From: Microvelia longipes
Lineage: Eukaryota; Arthropoda; Insecta; Hemiptera; Veliidae
NCBI GenBank assembly: GCA_018340805.1
Contig: JACMZG010001863.1
Location: forward strand, 25,006,774 to 25,070,773
Reading direction: 5' to 3'
Length of the DNA stretch: 64,000 bases
Under the pieces are notes generated by a model. The model did no database searches. It had not been told where the DNA came from and saw nothing but the letters and a program-made list of their open reading frames with translations. This document shows positions 1-14,320 of the stretch, one piece after another. How positions within the stretch are numbered: position 1 is the stretch's first letter; each line of letters opens with the position of its first letter. The translations under genes were made by a program, and so were the position numbers.

Positions 1-790
1 GTCAATAAAAATTGCTAAACGAATGATTTGTGATGAATCAATTTTCATAAATAGTTAATCACAACATTCTTTCTATAACTTATACTAAATCTTTTGGTGG
101 CGAGAAAAGTAAAGGTTTTAATAAATAACAACAAAATGGTATGCAACTATCCTCTACCTCATCCCATACTTCGGACTCTCTATGACTCCATTTACAATAC
201 GTGTTTCATAAGAAACCTAGTACGTGACCAAATGTTGTTAATAAAAAGAATATTAAATTTAATATATAAATTATCTATTTAATTTTTGTATTAATTTTTA
301 CAATCAAACATTAACCATTAACAAGTCCCTGTATTTTAGCTGTATAACCTTTTTTGCTTGTTTATTTTTTTAAATTGAATACTTTGACCAATAGTGAAAT
401 TTGATGCCAAATGTACCTTTTGTGGGAATCTATCCACTAAATTCCACTTTGATATCTTAAAATTGATTGACGTATGAACTTGATGGCTGTAACTACAACA
501 AATTATAGTCCAATAAAATCATTATTCGCGTTTAAAAAAACCAATCATTTTTTGCGATTGTTAAAGAACAACTTAGAAAAAAAATCAAACATTATTAATA
601 ATTTAATTTTTCATGTTATTTGGCAGGTGGTGTCGACTTAAATATGAGAGGGTAGTCAATAAGTAAACTGACGCTAGCTCGAGTGGTCCACTCAACTATC
701 TAGTTTTTCGTATTTAACATTGCTGGGGGCCTATATTATTATTTACTTGCTGTATTTTAAAAATAATTGTCAAAATAATTATAACTAATA
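1..790. other. AT-rich sequence without recognisable features
   Basis: Low-GC sequence with many homopolymer runs. The only open frame over 60 codons has no recognisable motif. A short interrupted palindrome (GAGTGGtCCACTC) lies near 680. I see no gene, RNA gene or mobile-element end. Confidence 0.5.
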
Positions 791-955
791 GTGTAAAACA
801 CGGCTAAATCAGGTTTGACATGTGGAAAATAACAAAAGGAGCCATGAGGTTATTCCTGCATGTTATGCCAGCCAACCATTTAAAATCGGACCAACCTCAT
901 TGGTTTCTAAACACAACTCCCCTTCCTGTAATTGATTTTTAGCCATCGTGTTAAC
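791..955 (+). mobile_element. Family C small TIR element, copy 1
   Basis: About 165 bp bounded by an imperfect inverted repeat: AACACGGCTAAATCAGG on the left and, read on the other strand, AACACGATGGCTAAAAATC on the right. The body GGAGCCATGAGGTTATTCCTG...CCAACCTCATTGG aligns with two other places in the window (11262-11388 and, reversed, 44842-45000). Small size, inverted ends, a recurring body and no coding capacity are what a miniature inverted-repeat transposable element (MITE) looks like. I cannot assign a superfamily because no clear target duplication is visible. Strand is arbitrary. Confidence 0.6.
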
Positions 956-3900
956 TATAAAATCAATTTCTTCAAAAAAAGTTAATGCTTTCATTTATTA
1001 AATTGATTTAAAAATTTATCAATTTAATGTAAAATTTATTGAATTGTTCTTATTTGTTTAAGTATTCAGTATCGTTAGGACTCAAGCGTACTTTGAATTT
1101 CATTAATTTCTTCAATACCCAGTTCAACAAATGCCAATTATTTGTGATATAATAAAACAACTTAAGATTTAAGATGTAAATAAGCCTGTTGTTTTCTCGT
1201 TATAAATTTGAAACCAATAAAATTAATTAATTTCACTAGAGTACGTGTGATTAGTAAAAAAGTGATAATATCAAGGTGAATTTTAATTTGTTAGTTGCTC
1301 AGTTTGTCCATCATGGCCACCCAGCTTCGCAGTCCGGTTTCTTTTATGACCAGATTGTTATAGTTTATCCACTCATACCTATTTGGGTAATGATTTACGT
1401 ATCGGATAATACTCTTTTTATTTGGCAGATAATTTTAAAGATAAAGTTGTTTTTCATCTATCAAAACAAATAGTTTTTTAATGTTACAAAGACTATGGAG
1501 AAGGTCCTTTTTTACTGTGGGTGACTATATTTTAGCTTATCTATTTTACTAGGGCGTCAATAGTAAACAACTATTTAGTAAAAAAGAAAATAAATTATAA
1601 AAATTTGCTGTACACTTTCGATCTCCTCTGCAAAATTTCTATGTACCACTATCCATATAACTAAGTACTGATAATAAATTTCTTATCAAAACATTTGATT
1701 ATTTAGTTTGATAAACAAAAAAAGTATGAAAACAATAAGAAGTAATATATAACTTTTGTAGTAAACTCTAGTGCCTAACCTAGTGACATTTAGGAAACTT
1801 TAACCAGTTGACATGTAAAAAACCTCTTTATTGTTGCCGCAGCAAAATCTGCACTGTTGCAGACGTAAAAAATTGTTGCAATTTCACCTACTTTTTTGAG
1901 GATGTAAATTACTCCTATACATTAAGCCCCCCAAAAAACAAAATTACCACAGTAAATTAAATTGAAATTATATCATATAAAAAGAATGGATACAGTGCCC
2001 TTTGTACTTTTTCCTCTCGACTTAAGAATTTCTTCTCTTCCTTGAAAATCAATGAATATCTAGCTTGAAAGCTCAATTTTTTTTAAAGTTTTGCTTTTCT
2101 TTTATAATATATTTAAATATTTAATGTTTATTTCAAATAAATGTTATTCAATTACTATTAATATTTAGCGTTTATATGATAATAGATTATCCATTATAGA
2201 ATAAATCACAATTATGTTTTAAGTCAATTTTAGCAATTATTGCGTTAAGTCCGTAGTACAATCAAGCGTAAGAATATGACTTCACGTGACAAAGTTATAT
2301 ACATCGTTTAATAGTTTTCATCATTATATATTTGAGAACAAATATCTCAAAGATGAAATTTTGTAATTTAATAATAATACAAAAACTGTTTTTAAAGACA
2401 TTAAAGACAATTAAGTTATTAATTAAAATTTCCATTTTGACCCTCTTGGTGTTCCATCAGAGGTGGAGTTGAACATAAAAGAAGCAATGGCATGAACAAG
2501 TTTACAAAATATAAATTAATAACAAAAATTAAATTTATGAATATAAACTAAAAAATAATTATTTAGACAAATAATAACAAATAATTATAAGGTATTCCAT
2601 TCTTAAATATTATTTAGTTGAATATTTATACAAATAATATAATTAGTTATCCTGTACAGCACATTTTCAAATCTATTAATAAAAACAAGAGGCCCTTTGC
2701 CTAGTTATATATTACTTGTTATATAAAAATGCAAACTGCCATGTTAAAAAGCAATTTTTTCAAAATGAAAATTTATCAAAAAAATGTAATTTGGTTTACT
2801 TTACGTTACTATTTCAATCAATAACCACCTGAATAATACTGATAATAAAAAGTAACTTGTAATGTTTGTTAACTTACATAGCAGTAATTGAGTAAAAATT
2901 TCAGCTGAATCATAAAAACACATTTTTGAAGATTTGTGATTTTTTTTAAATTTGTGGGATCATATCGTGGTTAAATAATTCACAGCATATTTCATAAATC
3001 AATAGAGTTTAGGACATTAACATAGTTGATTTTTGTAACAAAGTTTCTATTTTTATCCAAAAGTGTTCGAAGTTTCGTATTCCATAGCCGGTGTAGGATC
3101 GCTTCCATGATCCCCAACCTCATAGATAACTTCATTTTTTTTCTTGAAAATTTGCTAAAGAACGTCTTCAACATTAGTAAAAGGTTAAATAAAAACTTCA
3201 TTTAATACAGGTTAACCTATATGTTTTCAGTCACTTAAGGATGTTCAATTGATAAAATCAGTCTCATAAATTTATTCAAGCATGTTTAAACACTGTAATT
3301 ATGACATCTACTTGACTCTCTCATCAAATCTTTAACATTCAATTTGTTGTCTTATCAAATAGTGTTGATAACGTAATAATTGTTTTCAAAACAAATAGAA
3401 TATTTGTGTTGCTATTCCAATTAATCATTTCCAATGGTTGACTATTAGAATGTTTATTAGAATTGTTATCTTGTCATAAAGTTGTTACTCTTACGATTAT
3501 TTTTTTTTTTCATAATTGTAAACGTAAGTGGGAACTGAATTTAAAGAATCCTTTAAAGAAACTATTGAAGTATATATTTATTGATATTTAAACTATTTGT
3601 GTCATTTTTATCACAGTTTTATGGACTTTTTTTTGTATAAATTTTCCATAATTAAGCCGTTTGTGAAAAATTTTTGTATAATAGTTGTTAAGTTCTTATT
3701 TCTTAATAAAAAAGAGGCTGTTGTGCAGAATTTTCCTTATTTTTAAGTGACTTAAAATATAATCTTTTTAGTAGTTCCACTTCTAATTTCCTTTTGTTTT
3801 CTAATTAAATTGTGCCTAATTGCTTCTGACTAATCCAGATTTTTAACTCAAAAAGTGACTTTAACTTTTCTTACTCTTTTTATTAGAAAGGAACTGTAGT

Positions 3901-6900
3901 GAAGTTTAATTTTTGTCCTCTTTTAAGTCTTGATCTTAATCAACAGTTTACTTGTGTCAAACTTTATTTTACTATAATACCGATTTATTTGCCTTCAAAG
4001 GAATTCCTCATCAAAAATAACGGCTTTTTTAATCCTGATTTAATAGAAATAAATTTGAACAGTTTTCTTTTAATATCTATTTTTTAACATCTAACCAGTT
4101 CAAGTTCTCTTCCACATGTTTTTAAAAGATTCTAAACCTACTAAGTATAATAACTTGGTATAAAAATATAAAGCATATTTAGTGTATTAAAAACGATTTA
4201 AAAATAAGGCCATGTTTTGTAGTGTTTTTACAATAATAACTATCTTACTAGTGGTTATTATTAAATTATCATAATAACTACTTAACTTACTCATAAATAA
4301 ATGATTGAAAGCTTTTTTTTGCCTTTATCGGCATAATAAGATATTGAACACAAGGTAGTTTTCTCCTCCGAATTGCTGAAGATTGCAAAAGCTCTATCAA
4401 AAAAAGCTAATAAGTGCAGGTCAAAATAGTTTAGAACTATACAATAACTTAAATGGGTAACGGAAACTTAACTGTCTCTTAGAGTTGGGTTTTAAAAGCA
4501 TTAATTGTTTTTGTATTAAAATTAACATATGTTACAATAAAAATAAGTACCCATTCTTGTCTGGTAAGGAAATTCAAGAGGTCTCAGATAATTTTAATGA
4601 TAAAAACCCATTTTGGCAATAAATATAAGACGTAAAATATTTAAATGATAAAGAAATTAAACAAAATACTTTTTGATAAAGAATACTTGAGGGATTTTAA
4701 AATAAAATCCACTAAATGTAAATACTATATTTCACTATTATAACATAGATATTCGGAAAATTACATGTTCTCCTAACATTAAACATCAAAATTACTAGTT
4801 TCCTAACATTAATTGCATGTTAGGATAAACTAAGGTAATTCCAAAATTTTGGACTTGATTGCTATAAATGTATAAAATAGTGAATATAGTATAAAATTAC
4901 TTGAATTTGTATTTTATAAAAGTCCCTTCATAAAAAATAATGGAAACTATACTAACAATTATATAAAAAAATAAAATTATTTCCTATCAAATTATTAAAC
5001 AATTTTTGGAAGCTATAATTGCTTTAAGCTTGGTTATTAACTCTATTTGTAGTCTTGACATTTGTAACTTATTTTATTAATAAACTATTTTCTTAAAGGC
5101 TTCTATTTCTTTGAGCAGAATATAAATCTTAAAATTTATGTTTGTTTCTTAATATAAATAAAATTACATTAATTTCCTCTTCATTTATATATGGTCATAT
5201 GGAATTTCTGAAAGACTTACATTTCTCTTAATGTCACTGGAGCTCAAATAATGCCATTGTTTCTTGTCTTAGACTTGGAATATTGCTAGTTCAATCTCTT
5301 GAAGTTTATTTGAAGTATTTTTATTAATCCACGATGCCATCAGCCAATCTAATACCTTGACTTTAACAATGTCTAATTATAGGAGGAGTAGGAGAATGGG
5401 AGGTATCACATCTATGTCCTTGAATATTGAATTGGTTAAAATGTGTAACCCTTGAATAAGAGAAAAAAGAAATCTGATTAATACGTTTGGCTTCATTATT
5501 TAGGGCTGACAATTCTAATGATCGCTCTGTTTCGGCGTGATTACACTCCATAACTTATCTAGATATTAATTAATATGAAAATTAACAATGTTGAAACAAA
5601 AAAAATGTTTTTTGGTTATAGATTGCATTCATAGTCATGTTAATTTTGCAAAAGCAGCTTACCCCTACAAGGCATGATGAAGATTAATTAAACCATTTCC
5701 TTCCTTTCCTCTCTCTTGGTTATTCTAACTTTTTACCGGTCTTGTTTTTTGTTTTAAAAGTAGGTAAGTCTAACTCTTGTCAAATCATCGTGTAAACTTT
5801 AAAGACCCTCTCTTTTAAATTGTTTTAGGTAATCCCCTCCAAGAAAAATGCCTGGGACTTGTCTTGGCCGGAGGAGTAAAACCTAATGACAGTGTGGATA
5901 ATTTCTCCATATCCCTAATTACCTAACTAACTGACAGGACCTTTCCGCCTTCCTGTAACCTTGACACTTTTAAGTTAATGTTATTTTGAATTTAATCTCT
6001 TTACTTGATCAATTTCTTTTACTTACCAATTTCTTAGATACAGAACTAAAAGACTAAAATTTTCAAAAGATAGTATTATACAAATATTTTTATTTAATGA
6101 TTTATTATAAAGGTTAAAGTTTTAATCAAAGTTATCAAGTTTTGAAGTCTATTAAATATAATTTAAATTAAATGAAGTATTTTATTATTTAAATTAATCG
6201 ACACAAATTGTTAAAACAAAGACTCTTGGGCCACTACCCAAGCCTATAGTTCCGCAGTTATAATTATATTGTAAGTGACATTAATGCCACTATATTATTG
6301 ATTTTCAAACATATTGGGACAAAAAAATATGCTTTGTTCCCATACAATTTTAATATTTTAAAACAATCAAATCGGAGCTAACTGTAAAAGTAATATTACA
6401 CTACTTTGTGTGAAGTATAGAATATTAAAAGTTTCAAATCTTTCAAATTCCATTCTATGAAAAACACTAATAACTTGTTGTTTTTTGATCTTAAAAGCTA
6501 TGTTGTTTGTTTAAAATGATGTATTTTTTCTTATAACCAACTTTTCTAAAAAATTAAATTTTAATTATGATTCCTTTCTAATACAATTTTTTACATAAAT
6601 AAATTTACTTAATTTACTTTTTATTTTACTGTAATTTTTTTAATTTCACTTATTTGAACTATTTCCTATTTTTATATTTGACTAAAGCCTTTCGAAATAA
6701 TATTTAGTTTATTTTGTTTTCACAAGTTTTTTTTTCCTTAAAATTATTTTGCTTAAATATTTTTAACTTCTTTTTGTTTTATTTTAATATTCTTAAAAGA
6801 AGGTTTTTTGTGAAAACTTTTCCCTTTATAAAAACACTTTTAAATTAATTAAATTTCCCTTTGTAAATTACATTAACTCCCTTTGTAAATTTATTTACTT

Positions 6901-7247
6901 CTCTTTTAATTATCCATTTTATAAAATTAGTATTCTTATGAAGTTTATTTTTGAAACTTATTTTTTATTATATTATATCGTTAGTTTTTATTTATTAGGT
7001 AATGAAGTACCTCGAAATTTTTCCTCACCCCTATTGGAGTCCCTATGCTTGTCCTCTATACTTCTTAGCACCAAGTAAATGTAGTCCTTAGAAGTGGAAA
7101 ACTTAAATGGGAAATGATATAAATTAATGAATTATCTGAATCATTTTTCCTATTTTATAAATTTTTGATTAATCAAAAATATAAGATAAAATCCCTAGGA
7201 GGCACCAATAGACTAAGATTGGTTTTCATTAAAATTTTTAAATTGTT
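956..7247. other. AT-rich non-coding stretch
   Basis: No convincing gene. Open frames are 60-70 codons, have no motif and are of the size chance gives at this composition. Small structures seen: an interrupted palindrome at 4802-4824 (CCTAACAT, 7 bp spacer, ATGTTAGG) and a few T-rich tracts around 6600-6950. A polypyrimidine tract followed by AG at about 5828 precedes a more GC-rich patch (5830-5960), but no open frame with family similarity follows, so I do not call an exon. Confidence 0.45.
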
Positions 7248-7331
7248 CTCTCTAGCATAAACACACTAGGACTGTTGAAAAAACATAATAACACAACACA
7301 TTACAACCGAAAACTTAGTGAAAAGTACTCT
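7248..7331 (+). repeat. Family A dispersed repeat, partial copy
   Basis: Begins with CTCTCTAGCATAAACACACTAGG and runs through an ATAACACAAC segment to AACTTAGTGAAAAGTACTC. The same order (TCTCTAGCATAAACACAC, ACACACACATACA, AACTTTGTGAAAACTACTCAGG) is present in the fuller copies at 28575, 38668 and 49822. The right half of the element (GGTGACATCCCGG...GCAATACTTTTCC) is missing here. Confidence 0.5.
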
Positions 7332-10300
7332 ACTTTGACCGCAGTGATCTATTGTTAATGATTTTACTGATACTAATCAAATTTTCCATTTCTTTAGGAT
7401 AGAATTTTTACTGAAATTTTTTAAATTTTAATTCTCACCAATGTCTAATTTAAACTTGCTAAATTGCTAAAATCCACAATGTGATTTTTAATATTTAGTA
7501 TTTAGACTTTCAAAGGTTTAATACATTCCTATATATACCTTGGACTTAAGCTATGTCAAAATTATTTATTGTAGTGAACTTCTAAAGAAGCTGTTTTTAA
7601 TGTATTATTTTTTGGCCCTTTAATTGTCTAAAGCATAAAGCTTTGGCTTTAGTTTCAAACTTTCAATTGTAGATTTTAAGAGATATTTAAATAATTATTT
7701 TTAAATTTCTTGTACTATTTGAAAATGTTTGGACAATAAATTAAAAGTTTATTTAGTTGTAAATTTTAGTTCTAACTACCTCCTCTCACTTCATGTTATT
7801 TAGTTTTTAATGTTTTATTGCCTAAATCCTTTAATTTTTTATTAATCTTAGTTTAGTCACAGTTGCTTGTTGTCCGTATTGTTTTTCCCTTGGAATATTT
7901 TGTAGATTGATTAACGGATTTTTAACCGACATTTCCTCGTTTAAACCTTTAAAAAACCCTTTCTGTCGTTGTTTTCTCCATTTTTTTCCTTTAATTGTTG
8001 AAAGCTGGGGTTTCCTAGTTGTTTCGAAATTGTTTTCTCTTATAGCTCAAAAAAGAAACAATGTGAGGATGATGGAAGCAAACTGCATGGCTTAGCCATA
8101 AGTCTAATGCCTTCATTGGCTTTCCACCTCCACCTCTTTCTTTTTACTATGGCTTTATCCATATGTTTATCCCTTTCACTGCCCTTACGGATTTTAGCAA
8201 ATATTATTTCATTTATCCTTTATTTTGACTTTATAAAGTAATGCAAATTACAAATTGCATGATTTCCGTGTGTGGAAAGAGTTAATTAATTATTTCAAAT
8301 AGTGAAATTAGATTTAAGAGTTTTTTCCTTTTATTATTAGGTTTTGTGGAAAACTTGTGAACATTATTTAATGATTTTCATATTATTAGAAGTTTGGAGT
8401 TAGAAGTAATCCTTCTACACTGCACTTGAAAGTCTTTTTACAATTTTTTTAATAGTTCTTTTATTTTTCAAAATTAACCAAAAATACAATTAAAAAAATA
8501 CATAAAACAATGAAAATCTCCACAAATCATTAGATTGTGTGAGAAACATTAAAATAAAAAATATAATTAAATTAAAGTTAGTACATTTATAATTTTTTTA
8601 TAGAATAAATAATTGAAAAAATGAATTTGTATTGCACTGTTTACAAATTTTGCATCAACGTTTATTATTCAGAAAGGCAAACTGTACAAAAGGGAGAAAT
8701 TAAAAGAAAAAGAGTAAATTAGATTATACGTGAGGAAATAAAAAATAATTCAAGATAAACCATAAAGATAGAATAATCTAAAAAATTATAATAATAAAAT
8801 ATCAAATAACTAATAAAAGAAAATTTAAATAAAAAATAAATTAAATAAAGATAAGAATATATATGAACATACTATTTGTTTTACATAAAGATGTTTTAAG
8901 CTATTGGTTAAGATCAAAAATAAGAGCTTAGTAAGTAATCTCTACTAATACCCTCACAATTTATCCAAATAATAGAATGTTATCACTCCTTGAATGACAG
9001 CAGACTAATGATTCGTTTACAATTTAAATAACTATAGCTAAACTGTTTACAAAAGATAATGTTTAAAAACCAAATAGAGATTAGAAGTAGTGAGATACAT
9101 AATTATTATTGATAAAGTAAAATTAAATAGTTAATTAATTACGATTTTGTACATCCTTCCTATATATTTGGAGTCTAGAATAGAATGCTGAAGATTTATT
9201 TTTTTATTTTAACAAGGCCCTCATATTAGCTGATCTTTTATTGTGGGGCAATGCTCTCATGACATTGTCTCATATTGCAAATTTTTGATCCCTAAAAATT
9301 TATACCACGCCAAAAATACTTATTTGCCATTAACTTACCACCCCCAAGCCGTTTTACTGATCATACTATTTAGTATACTTCTTCTTACCCTATATTTAAA
9401 ACAATTTCGAAAAACAAAACACTGTCTGTTTTTGTGCTCACCAGAATTTACTAATTACAAGTTTTTAGTTTTACAATAGTTCCGTTCTACGGTATCTGCT
9501 TTTGTTTTCCAGGATATTAAACAATTATCTCTCACTCATTCTGGAGTAAATAAATAAATTAGAATTTTAAACTTTTTGTTAATTACATTTAATTTAATTA
9601 TTCAACTCATTCATTTATTCTCAAATTAAATTAATTAATTTAGTATCTCATTTTTTTAGTTAATAAAATAATTAAATAAAATTATAATATTATGTCTAAA
9701 CTATTTTTCTGCATCTTAATATATTTAATTTCTAGTGTACTGTCTAATAAGGGTATTATCTTTAAGGTATCCTCAGAGTAACTCCATGTGGTTTATCAGT
9801 ATGATGAAACATAGTTAAAGCCTAAAGTTTTTAATTATTTTACTTCCTTTCAGAAACAATGTCTTTAAATACTGATTTTTATTTAGTTAATATTGAATAA
9901 TATGTTTCAAAATAAATAGTACATATTTGAATAAAACTATTATGACATGCAATAAATTAAGTTGATTCTATTATAAGATTCATGAGACATGACTGCTTTG
10001 TTACTTGTCAAAACGTTTGTGTCGATACTTATTATTTTGATTTATAATTAATATAAATATCTTCAATTAATTATAATATTTTCCTTCGAAAACCAATGGT
10101 TATAATGTAGACAAAACTTTGATCGAGCCTTAAATGAATTAGTGTATAAATGATTTGATTTGTTTTTTACTTTCTCGTTTCTAGTAGGTATTATAGGAAA
10201 GGTATGTTTTTATTTACTAAAATCCAAAACTGGATTTTACCTGAAGTATTCGTTTTAAGACTCTTGAAAGTTTTTACAAAGTTGTCTGTATTGTGTGTAT

Positions 10301-10514
10301 GCCGTGCGATCATCATAGCCCCCTGTGTATTTTACGGTCTAAGTTCGTGCTTTTCAGAAGATAATGTTATTATTTTATATTTATATTTTTTAATTTTTAT
10401 AATTATAATGATGACATTAATGAATGAATGACCATTTATTAGATCAAATTACAATTACAATTAAAATTTTACATTAATGAATCTACGAAAATTCATAAAA
10501 CACAGAAAAATATT
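7332..10514. other. AT-rich non-coding stretch
   Basis: No gene, RNA gene or mobile-element terminus that I can support. The 8440-8880 part is very A/T-rich and purine-biased on the plus strand. The longest open frame (78 codons at 9243) is hydrophobic, lacks family motifs and looks like chance. Confidence 0.4.
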
Positions 10515-10615
10515 GGGATGTGAAATTTGGTATGCATGAAGTACAGTATAAGGTGATCAAATGTGCCAAGTTTTCATATTAATATCAGCATTAGTTTAAT
10601 TTTTATCAATAACTT
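10515..10615 (+). repeat. Family A-associated segment (outer part)
   Basis: Contains TGAAATTTGGTATGCATGAAG, then a short variable part, then CCAAGTTTTCATATTAATATCAGCATTAGTTTAATTTTTATCAA in pieces. The same pieces in the same order are at 55230-55328, beside the foldback at 50745-50790, and (reversed order) at the end of the 61557-61935 copy. I read it as the outer part of dispersed family A; the rest of the element is not recognisable here. Confidence 0.45.
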
Positions 10616-11261
10616 GTATAGATTTTATAAAAATTGCAAGGAAACGTTCGGTGATATTCTTTCCCAATTGTATCTATTGTAATCAGTTATCTTAGCTATA
10701 GGCATGGTGGGGTAAAACAAATTAATATTGTGGGGTTCTGGTGCTCCTGTCTAGATGAGCCATGAAATACTTAAACTTGTTATAATTAGGAAAAGATCTT
10801 TGTAATTATAAACTTAATTGGTCAAATAGAAAAACTGATTTCTGATATTTTTTGGTCATAATAATAAATATTGAGGGTTGATATGTTACATAAAATTATA
10901 TTCTTAGAATATTCCTTCGCCAAAAAAATATTAATCTCTAATCACCCTATCTAAATTTTTTTCCTCGAAAGTTCCCAAATAAAGCCTTCTTTTTTTAAAG
11001 TGTTACTGCTGGAGAAATGAAAGTCAAATATATATATAAAACTTTTTTAACTCCTATATTTTTTTCTTTTTTTTACAGGTATGAATATTTTTAGACACTA
11101 TTTTACTACATAAGGTTAGTTAATTTTTGTTTATGTTAGTTATTAAAAATATAATTAGTGTCAGAGGCTGACCAGAAAGTGAAAAAAATGTTTGGCTCCG
11201 TTAAAAAAAATAAAATAAAACTGCATTCTAAATCTAATTATATTATCGAATTAATTATTAA

Positions 11262-11388
11262 AATAATCTGAAGGGAGCCAATAAGGATTGTTCTTGATGT
11301 AAAATCACACCTACAATTAAATCAGGTCAACCTCATTGGTCCTTAACACTATTTTCCAATGCTGTCAACTGATTTAACCGTGTACTGT
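11262..11388 (+). mobile_element. Family C small TIR element, copy 2
   Basis: The body GAGCCAATAAGGATTGTTC...CAGGTCAACCTCATTGG and the right terminus TGTCAACTGATTTAACCGTG match, over about 110 bp, the reverse complement of 44842-45000, and more weakly the copy at 791-955. The right end, read on the minus strand, is CACGGTTAAATCAGTTGACA, the family's inverted-repeat sequence. The left inverted repeat has been lost. No coding capacity. Confidence 0.6.
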
Positions 11389-13148
11389 ATTATTAAAAGA
11401 AAATGTATCTTAATTGGTATTAACAATTATCATACAAATTTCTGTGTTGTGACACAACATAACTGACTTTTTTTTAATTAAACGTCTATATTTTAAGTAG
11501 TTAATAAAAAATACACAATATCAAAGTTATGAGGTAGTAGTCAGAGGTAGTAATTTGAGATTTCAGCCGTAAAATTAGGCCTTCTTCAGAAATATTTCAT
11601 TTCAATCTGAATCAGATACACTAAAATATAGAACATTGGTTGCAATAATCTAACAACAATTTGTTGTTAATTGTTGTTGTAGGTTTGTGATAAAAATATA
11701 GATGTTTAATTGAGAAAAAAGTTCTCTTATTTGAACCTACTTTGATAATTTAATATTAATTATTTATCTTGAACACACATTTATTTTAGGTTTGAATTTT
11801 TATAGTAACAAATATCTTTTAAGTTTTATAAGAACTTTTCAAGTTCTACTGTCGATAATGATATAAATAAACGTATATCCTATCCTATTTAATCCATATT
11901 ATAATTTTAACACTACTCTCCTTTTATAAGCTAATCCTCCTCAAAATACTGGGATTGTTAGTCAAATCTAGTTGATCTTTTTTAATGTCCTAATTGCATT
12001 TTCCTATTTTTAAACTCTATTCAAATTTTACAAAAGAAAATGTTGGAAGGTTTTTGATGTTCATTTGTTGTCTTAATCAGGAATGAAAGAGGAATTAAAA
12101 AAATATGGTAGTCTTATGTTTATTCAGCCGTAGGGGGTTTTAGTTGGCATTTTATTGGTTTTCTAGAGCTTTTTGTTCCCTCTATAACATTTACAAGAGA
12201 GAAAATGAGTGGGGGTTTTGCCTCTGCTAAGCTCTTTCCTTTCCTCTCAGAGATAAATCCAAATTATTCTCGTTTTACAATTTCTCTCTTTTTTCCGCAA
12301 TTTCTTAGTGATAAAGGTTGAGATACCAAGTGGTAGGAAATGTTGGGGACTGAGAAGCCAAAATTAATTAAATTCCTTGATGCTTAGCCTGGAAGCTGTT
12401 AGCCATTGGTCATCTCTCTTCTACCCTCACTCTTTCCCCCATCACGTCTCTAGTAGGCCCAACTTTTATTTCAATCGATGAAATCCTTACAAATCATTCA
12501 TAAAAAGACTTCATTCTTTATATTTTTATTCTTTATTTTAACAGAGCAATTCCCCCAATAGGAGGAATCCTTTGATTTATATTTTGTATTCTACTCAATT
12601 CTTCTTTTTATTTACTTAAATACCACATTCTTATTTATTTCAGTATAAGGAAATTTAACCTTTCTTTTGATATTTTTATTTCTATGAAAAACTAAACCTT
12701 TTTTCATCTATATCATTTGTTTAAAAGTTTATAAAAACATGTTTAAAAAATTGACAGTGGGTTTAAGTCAATATTTTTATTCATAACTTTTTTCCTGAAT
12801 AATTATTCAAATTAGTTTTTAGGAACTGTAGTCATTGAATTTTCATATGAACCCCCCTGACAATATGGATTTAAAATTCATAGAAATAAAGTTTCATTTT
12901 ATATTTTTTTAAAAGTTAAATTATTTTGCTGTAATGACTGTGGGGGGGGGGTTAATATCTATCCTATTTTTTCCATTAAACATTGAATAAATGGATTTTA
13001 AAGTCATAGTAGTCATATAATTTCATGATCTTCTTCATTTTCCTTTAATTAGTTGTATTGATATTTTAGTTAATGCAGAACTGTGTTCAATTTCTGTCGA
13101 TGTTAAATATATATTTCTTTTATTGACCAAAAATGTAATACACTCTAA
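11389..13148. other. Non-coding stretch with a moderately GC-richer patch
   Basis: Region 12060-12480 is less AT-rich than its surroundings (pyrimidine tracts, CCTCTCAGAG, CCATTGGTCATC), but no reading frame in it is open and similar to a known family. A G9 run lies near 12943. I see no gene. Confidence 0.4.
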
Positions 13149-13350
13149 GTTATATTATCTATAATTATTATTTCACTATACTGCAGTTTATATTGGTTAA
13201 TTTATCATAATTAGTTATATCACTACATTCAGCTTATAGTTATATTATCTATTATTAGTTATATCACTATCATGCAGTTTTATAGGTATATATCTATTAA
13301 TTATTATATCACTATCATTGCAGTTTTATAGGTTATATTATCACTATAAT
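13149..13350 (+). repeat. Degenerate ~47 bp tandem array
   Basis: Four to five irregular units of the form GTTATATTATCTATTATTAG, TTATATCACTATCATGCAG, TTTTATAG. The CACTATCAT(T)GCAGTTTTATAGG segment is clearest at 13265-13290 and 13310-13332. Units vary by internal deletions. Confidence 0.65.
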
Positions 13351-14179
13351 CTACTTTCCATTGCATTATGTTGGATTACCTTTGGAAAAAATTCATTGCA
13401 AGATTGCATCAAGTTATTCTGTGATCCTTGATCTTTTAAGTACATCTCACTCTTAGACACATTTATGTCTCATCTCCTTAGAAAATATTTTGTTCCTTGT
13501 GCCTTTGAAGTCCTGAAGCTATGCAACCAACGTACAGGTCACCAAGTTTTCCCAAAGCAGTACTTGACATGTAGTTGGGCATTTTTGTCTTAGATAGTTC
13601 TGAAATAAGATTATATTTTAGAGCTAAAATATAATAAATAATAAAATTATAAAATAAGATTATTATAATTTTATAGCTCCTAAAATATAATTAAAATAGG
13701 ATTAAGTAGTTAAGTAGTACCTTATATATTGCAAAGATTATTTAGTATACCTAATGTAGATCACCTAGCCTTTTTTAGGAGCTGGATTTGAACAATAGAA
13801 AAACTCCCCTTAACAGTGAAGGATTCTGATTGCTCCACCTGTTGACTTGTACTGTAAGAGGAGTTAGTAAGGTTCATGAATCCCCACCTCTAATCTAGTT
13901 TAGTTGGTTTCTAGCTTCTAGTTGGAAGTCTATACTTTTTCTTAAGGGTTGTAATATACTACATTAAATTTTTTCGCAACATTAAATTAAGGACCACTAC
14001 CATAACATTTTGTGACCTATTTAACCAAAATTTTAAATTGATTAATACAGAATATGTTCCAGATTTCTTTAGCGAATTTCCTTTGAAAATTCCCTAATGG
14101 GATATGGCGTCATGCGAATTCGAACCTGGACACGACACAAATCCGTTTTCAGGTCCCTAATGACGAAAAATACGTTTCC

Positions 14180-14214
14180 GAAACTTTATATATATAATAT
14201 ATATTATAATAATA

Positions 14215-14250
<36 letters not shown>

Positions 14251-14283
14251 ATAATATATAATATAATAATATATATAATATAT

Positions 14284-14314
<31 letters not shown>

Positions 14315-14320
14315 TATATA
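14180..14320. repeat. (TA)n microsatellite, left of Tigger insertion
   Basis: About 140 bp of almost pure TA/ATA repeats. It is the left counterpart of the (TA)n tract at 16680-16770 in the foldback and is split by the Tigger derivative, continuing at 15141-15240. Confidence 0.9.

Noticed and set aside
5820..5960. Exon after a TTTTAG splice acceptor
   Set aside because: No frame with family similarity or a matching donor; composition change alone is not enough.
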